Assembly: GCA_001805845.1 (NCBI GenBank)
Contig: MHHA01000022.1
Span: 549 to 14,585, forward strand
DNA from: Omnitrophica WOR_2 bacterium RIFCSPLOWO2_12_FULL_46_30
Lineage (GTDB): Bacteria > Omnitrophota > Gorgyraeia > Gygaellales > UBA12090
DNA length: 14,037 bases
Direction: 5' to 3'
Every line of letters begins with the position of its first letter. Position 1 is the first letter of the stretch. The notes under the pieces were generated by a model that saw only the letters and a list, made by a program, of their open reading frames with translations, was not told the DNA's origin and made no database searches. The position numbers and the translations under genes were made by a program. Positions 12,932 through 14,037 of this stretch are shown here, piece after piece.

Positions 12932-13902
12932 AATTTAAGCGAGCCAATTAGAGTTTTTATATCCTTAATTTTATTTTTGCTTAGATATTTTTTGATTCCA
13001 TCAATAATTTCTATGGTTACCCCGGGATTAATAAAATTAGCGGTGCCAACGGCAATGGCGCTTGCGCCGGCAAGAAAAAATTCCAGGGCGCTTAAAGTAT
13101 CGCTTATGCCGCCCATTCCGATAACGGGGATCTTTACTTTCTGATAAACCTCCCAGACCATGCGCACCGCTACCGGCCTGATGGCCGGCCCGCTTAAGCC
13201 GCCGGTAAGATTGCCTAAGCGCGGCTTTCTTGAATCTATATCTATACTCATTCCGCTCAAGGTATTAATCAAAGATACTGCGTCGCAGCCGGCGCTTTCT
13301 GCTGCTTGAGCAATTTCTGCAATATCTGTTACATTTGGCGAAAGCTTGGTAATCAGGGCCTTGCGGGTAACCCGGCGCACGTTCTGGACAAGCGCATAGG
13401 TTGCTCTGGGATCCTGGGAAATTAGTTTATAACTCTGGTTACTGGTTTCCCTGGCCCGCTTCGCTTTGCCAGGGCGGGCTGGTTTCTGGTTTCTTTTAAT
13501 ATTTGGACATGAGATATTCAGTTCAATCGCAGACACTTCTTTTATTCTGTCTAAACGTTTTGCCAGGCTGACAAATTCTTGGCTATCGCCTTCTGAGGCA
13601 ATACTTACGATTATGGGAACGCCGAGCTTTTTTAAAAAAAATAGTTTCTCTTTAATAAAACCTTCTAATCCCGGGTTTTCCAGGCCGATGGAGTTAAGCA
13701 TTCCGGCCGGTGTTTCGCAGGTGCGCGGAGGCGGATTTCCCCGGCGGGGGTTGAGAGTAATTGTCTTTGTTACAATTGCGCCTAATTTCCTTAAATCGGC
13801 AAAATCCCTGAATTCTTCGGCATACCCAAAAGTTCCCGAAGCCGCCATTACCGGATTTTTTAACCAGAGCTTTCCGATTTTTATCTTTAGTTTGGGATGC
13901 AT
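12928..13902 (-). CDS. pyrD: Dihydroorotate dehydrogenase, class 1B catalytic subunit
   Basis: Oxidises dihydroorotate to orotate using FMN, passing electrons to PyrK and NAD+. With the ATG at 13902 it has 324 residues (about 305-315 is usual). The N-terminus KIGKLWLKNPVMAASGTFGY, the TKTITLNPR strand, NSIGLENPG and the catalytic Cys in NISCPN (C132) are present. KLSPN, INTLSGM, TGGLSGPAI and the FMN-phosphate GMGGI and GTANF motifs follow. The Cys, rather than Ser, marks class 1. Residues about 137-156, right after NISCPNIK, are a basic Arg/Lys/Pro-rich insert that family members lack, encoded by a repeat element. A TTG at 13917 is an alternative start that would overlap pyrK; the ATG fits the family better. 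Confidence 0.94.
   Translation of the reverse strand: MHPKLKIKIGKLWLKNPVMAASGTFGYAEEFRDFADLRKLGAIVTKTITLNPRRGNPPPRTCETPAGMLNSIGLENPGLEGFIKEKLFFLKKLGVPIIVSIASEGDSQEFVSLAKRLDRIKEVSAIELNISCPNIKRNQKPARPGKAKRARETSNQSYKLISQDPRATYALVQNVRRVTRKALITKLSPNVTDIAEIAQAAESAGCDAVSLINTLSGMSIDIDSRKPRLGNLTGGLSGPAIRPVAVRMVWEVYQKVKIPVIGMGGISDTLSALEFFLAGASAIAVGTANFINPGVTIEIIDGIKKYLSKNKIKDIKTLIGSLKL
13435..13492. repeat. Heptamer-flanked hairpin inserted in frame in pyrD
   Basis: Two tandem 7-mers (CTGGTTA 13435-13441, CTGGTTT 13442-13448) precede a hairpin with 7-bp stem CCCTGGC (13449-13455) and GCCAGGG (13468-13474). CGGG follows, then two more CTGGTTT copies (13479-13492). The stretch encodes about 20 basic residues after the active-site NISCPNIK of PyrD, with the reading frame kept open. 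Confidence 0.85.
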
Positions 13903-13910
13903 TTTATCTC

Positions 13911-14037
13911 TTACCAAAGAATTTCCTGAGCATTAAACACCGGGCCTTCATAACATACCCGCCTATATTCAAAATCACCCGCCAACGAAATGCGGCTGGC
14001 GTCTGGCATTTTTCGCTTTTCACTTTTCACTTTTATA
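13911..14037 (-). CDS. pyrK: PyrK, dihydroorotate dehydrogenase electron-transfer subunit (3' end only)
   Basis: Only the last 41 codons lie in the window. The ending, FEYRRVCYEGPVFNAQEILW then TAA, is the typical PyrK C-terminus; its Cys is the last of the four [2Fe-2S] ligands. PyrK holds FAD and the iron-sulfur cluster and passes electrons from PyrD to NAD+, in agreement with the class 1B PyrD next door, 8 nt downstream. Upstream of the conserved end, KVKSEKRKMPDASRISLAG is lysine-rich and partly encoded by heptamer repeats, where a short cysteine-containing segment is expected. This suggests an insertion or low-complexity drift. The remaining protein lies beyond the window. Confidence 0.88.
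   Translation of the reverse strand, partial: IKVKSEKRKMPDASRISLAGDFEYRRVCYEGPVFNAQEILW
14014..14034. repeat. Tandem heptamers in pyrK, reaching the window edge
   Basis: Three 7-bp units, CGCTTTT, CACTTTT and CACTTTT (plus strand), run to within 3 bases of the end of the window and may continue. On the coding strand they give a Lys/Ser/Glu/Arg-rich stretch. The unit length equals that of the CTGGTTW repeats in pyrD. Confidence 0.8.

Overview
All confident genes lie on the minus strand, so the window reads biologically from base 14037 down to base 1. It looks like a bacterial chromosome fragment, probably from the PVC/Omnitrophota neighbourhood. Three things suggest this. The V/A-type ATPase operon has the gene order E - DUF2764-like - A - B - D - I - K, which I recall from Chlamydia and some related phyla. 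A signal-peptide-bearing secretin sits with an ExeA/GspA ATPase, implying an outer membrane. Both tRNA genes lack an encoded CCA end. The taxon is an inference; no marker gene settles it.

Region by region, in the direction of transcription: (1) 14037-12206 is a pyrimidine biosynthesis cluster: the 3' end of pyrK, then pyrD (class 1B) and pyrF, tightly packed or overlapping. All three carry repeat-derived sequence: heptamer repeats in pyrK, a heptamer-flanked hairpin inserted in frame in pyrD, and a 19-bp tandem repeat at the start of pyrF. (2) 12184-4985 is a seven-gene V/A-type ATPase operon following pyrF with a 21-nt gap. Subunits C, F and G/H are not recognisable. The proteolipid K keeps the side-chain residues that form the Na+ site in Enterococcus hirae NtpK. 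Short inverted repeats straddle the stop codons of atpE, atpA and atpB. (3) 4942-4069 holds tRNA-Val(TAC), a vapBC toxin-antitoxin pair under a consensus sigma-70 promoter, and tRNA-Asp(GTC) only 4 nt behind the vapC stop. (4) 4072-3605 is a gene-free, repeat-rich stretch with a 36-bp perfect palindrome, a second hairpin, a strong terminator-like hairpin, a 136-bp element with 13-bp perfect terminal inverted repeats, and the promoter of the next operon. (5) 3604-1 is a secretin operon: a small MerR-type DNA-binding protein, a GspA/ExeA ATPase, a GspB/GspC/PilP-like inner-membrane protein, and a type II secretion/type IV pilus secretin cut by the window edge.

The pyr genes supply orotate and then UMP. 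The ATPase couples ATP to Na+ or H+ transport. The secretin operon supplies an outer-membrane pore together with its likely inner-membrane partner and energiser. The most unusual material is in the repeats and in how compactly genes, tRNAs and hairpins are joined, rather than in an obvious new enzyme system. The DUF2764-like ATPase partner is the least understood gene here.
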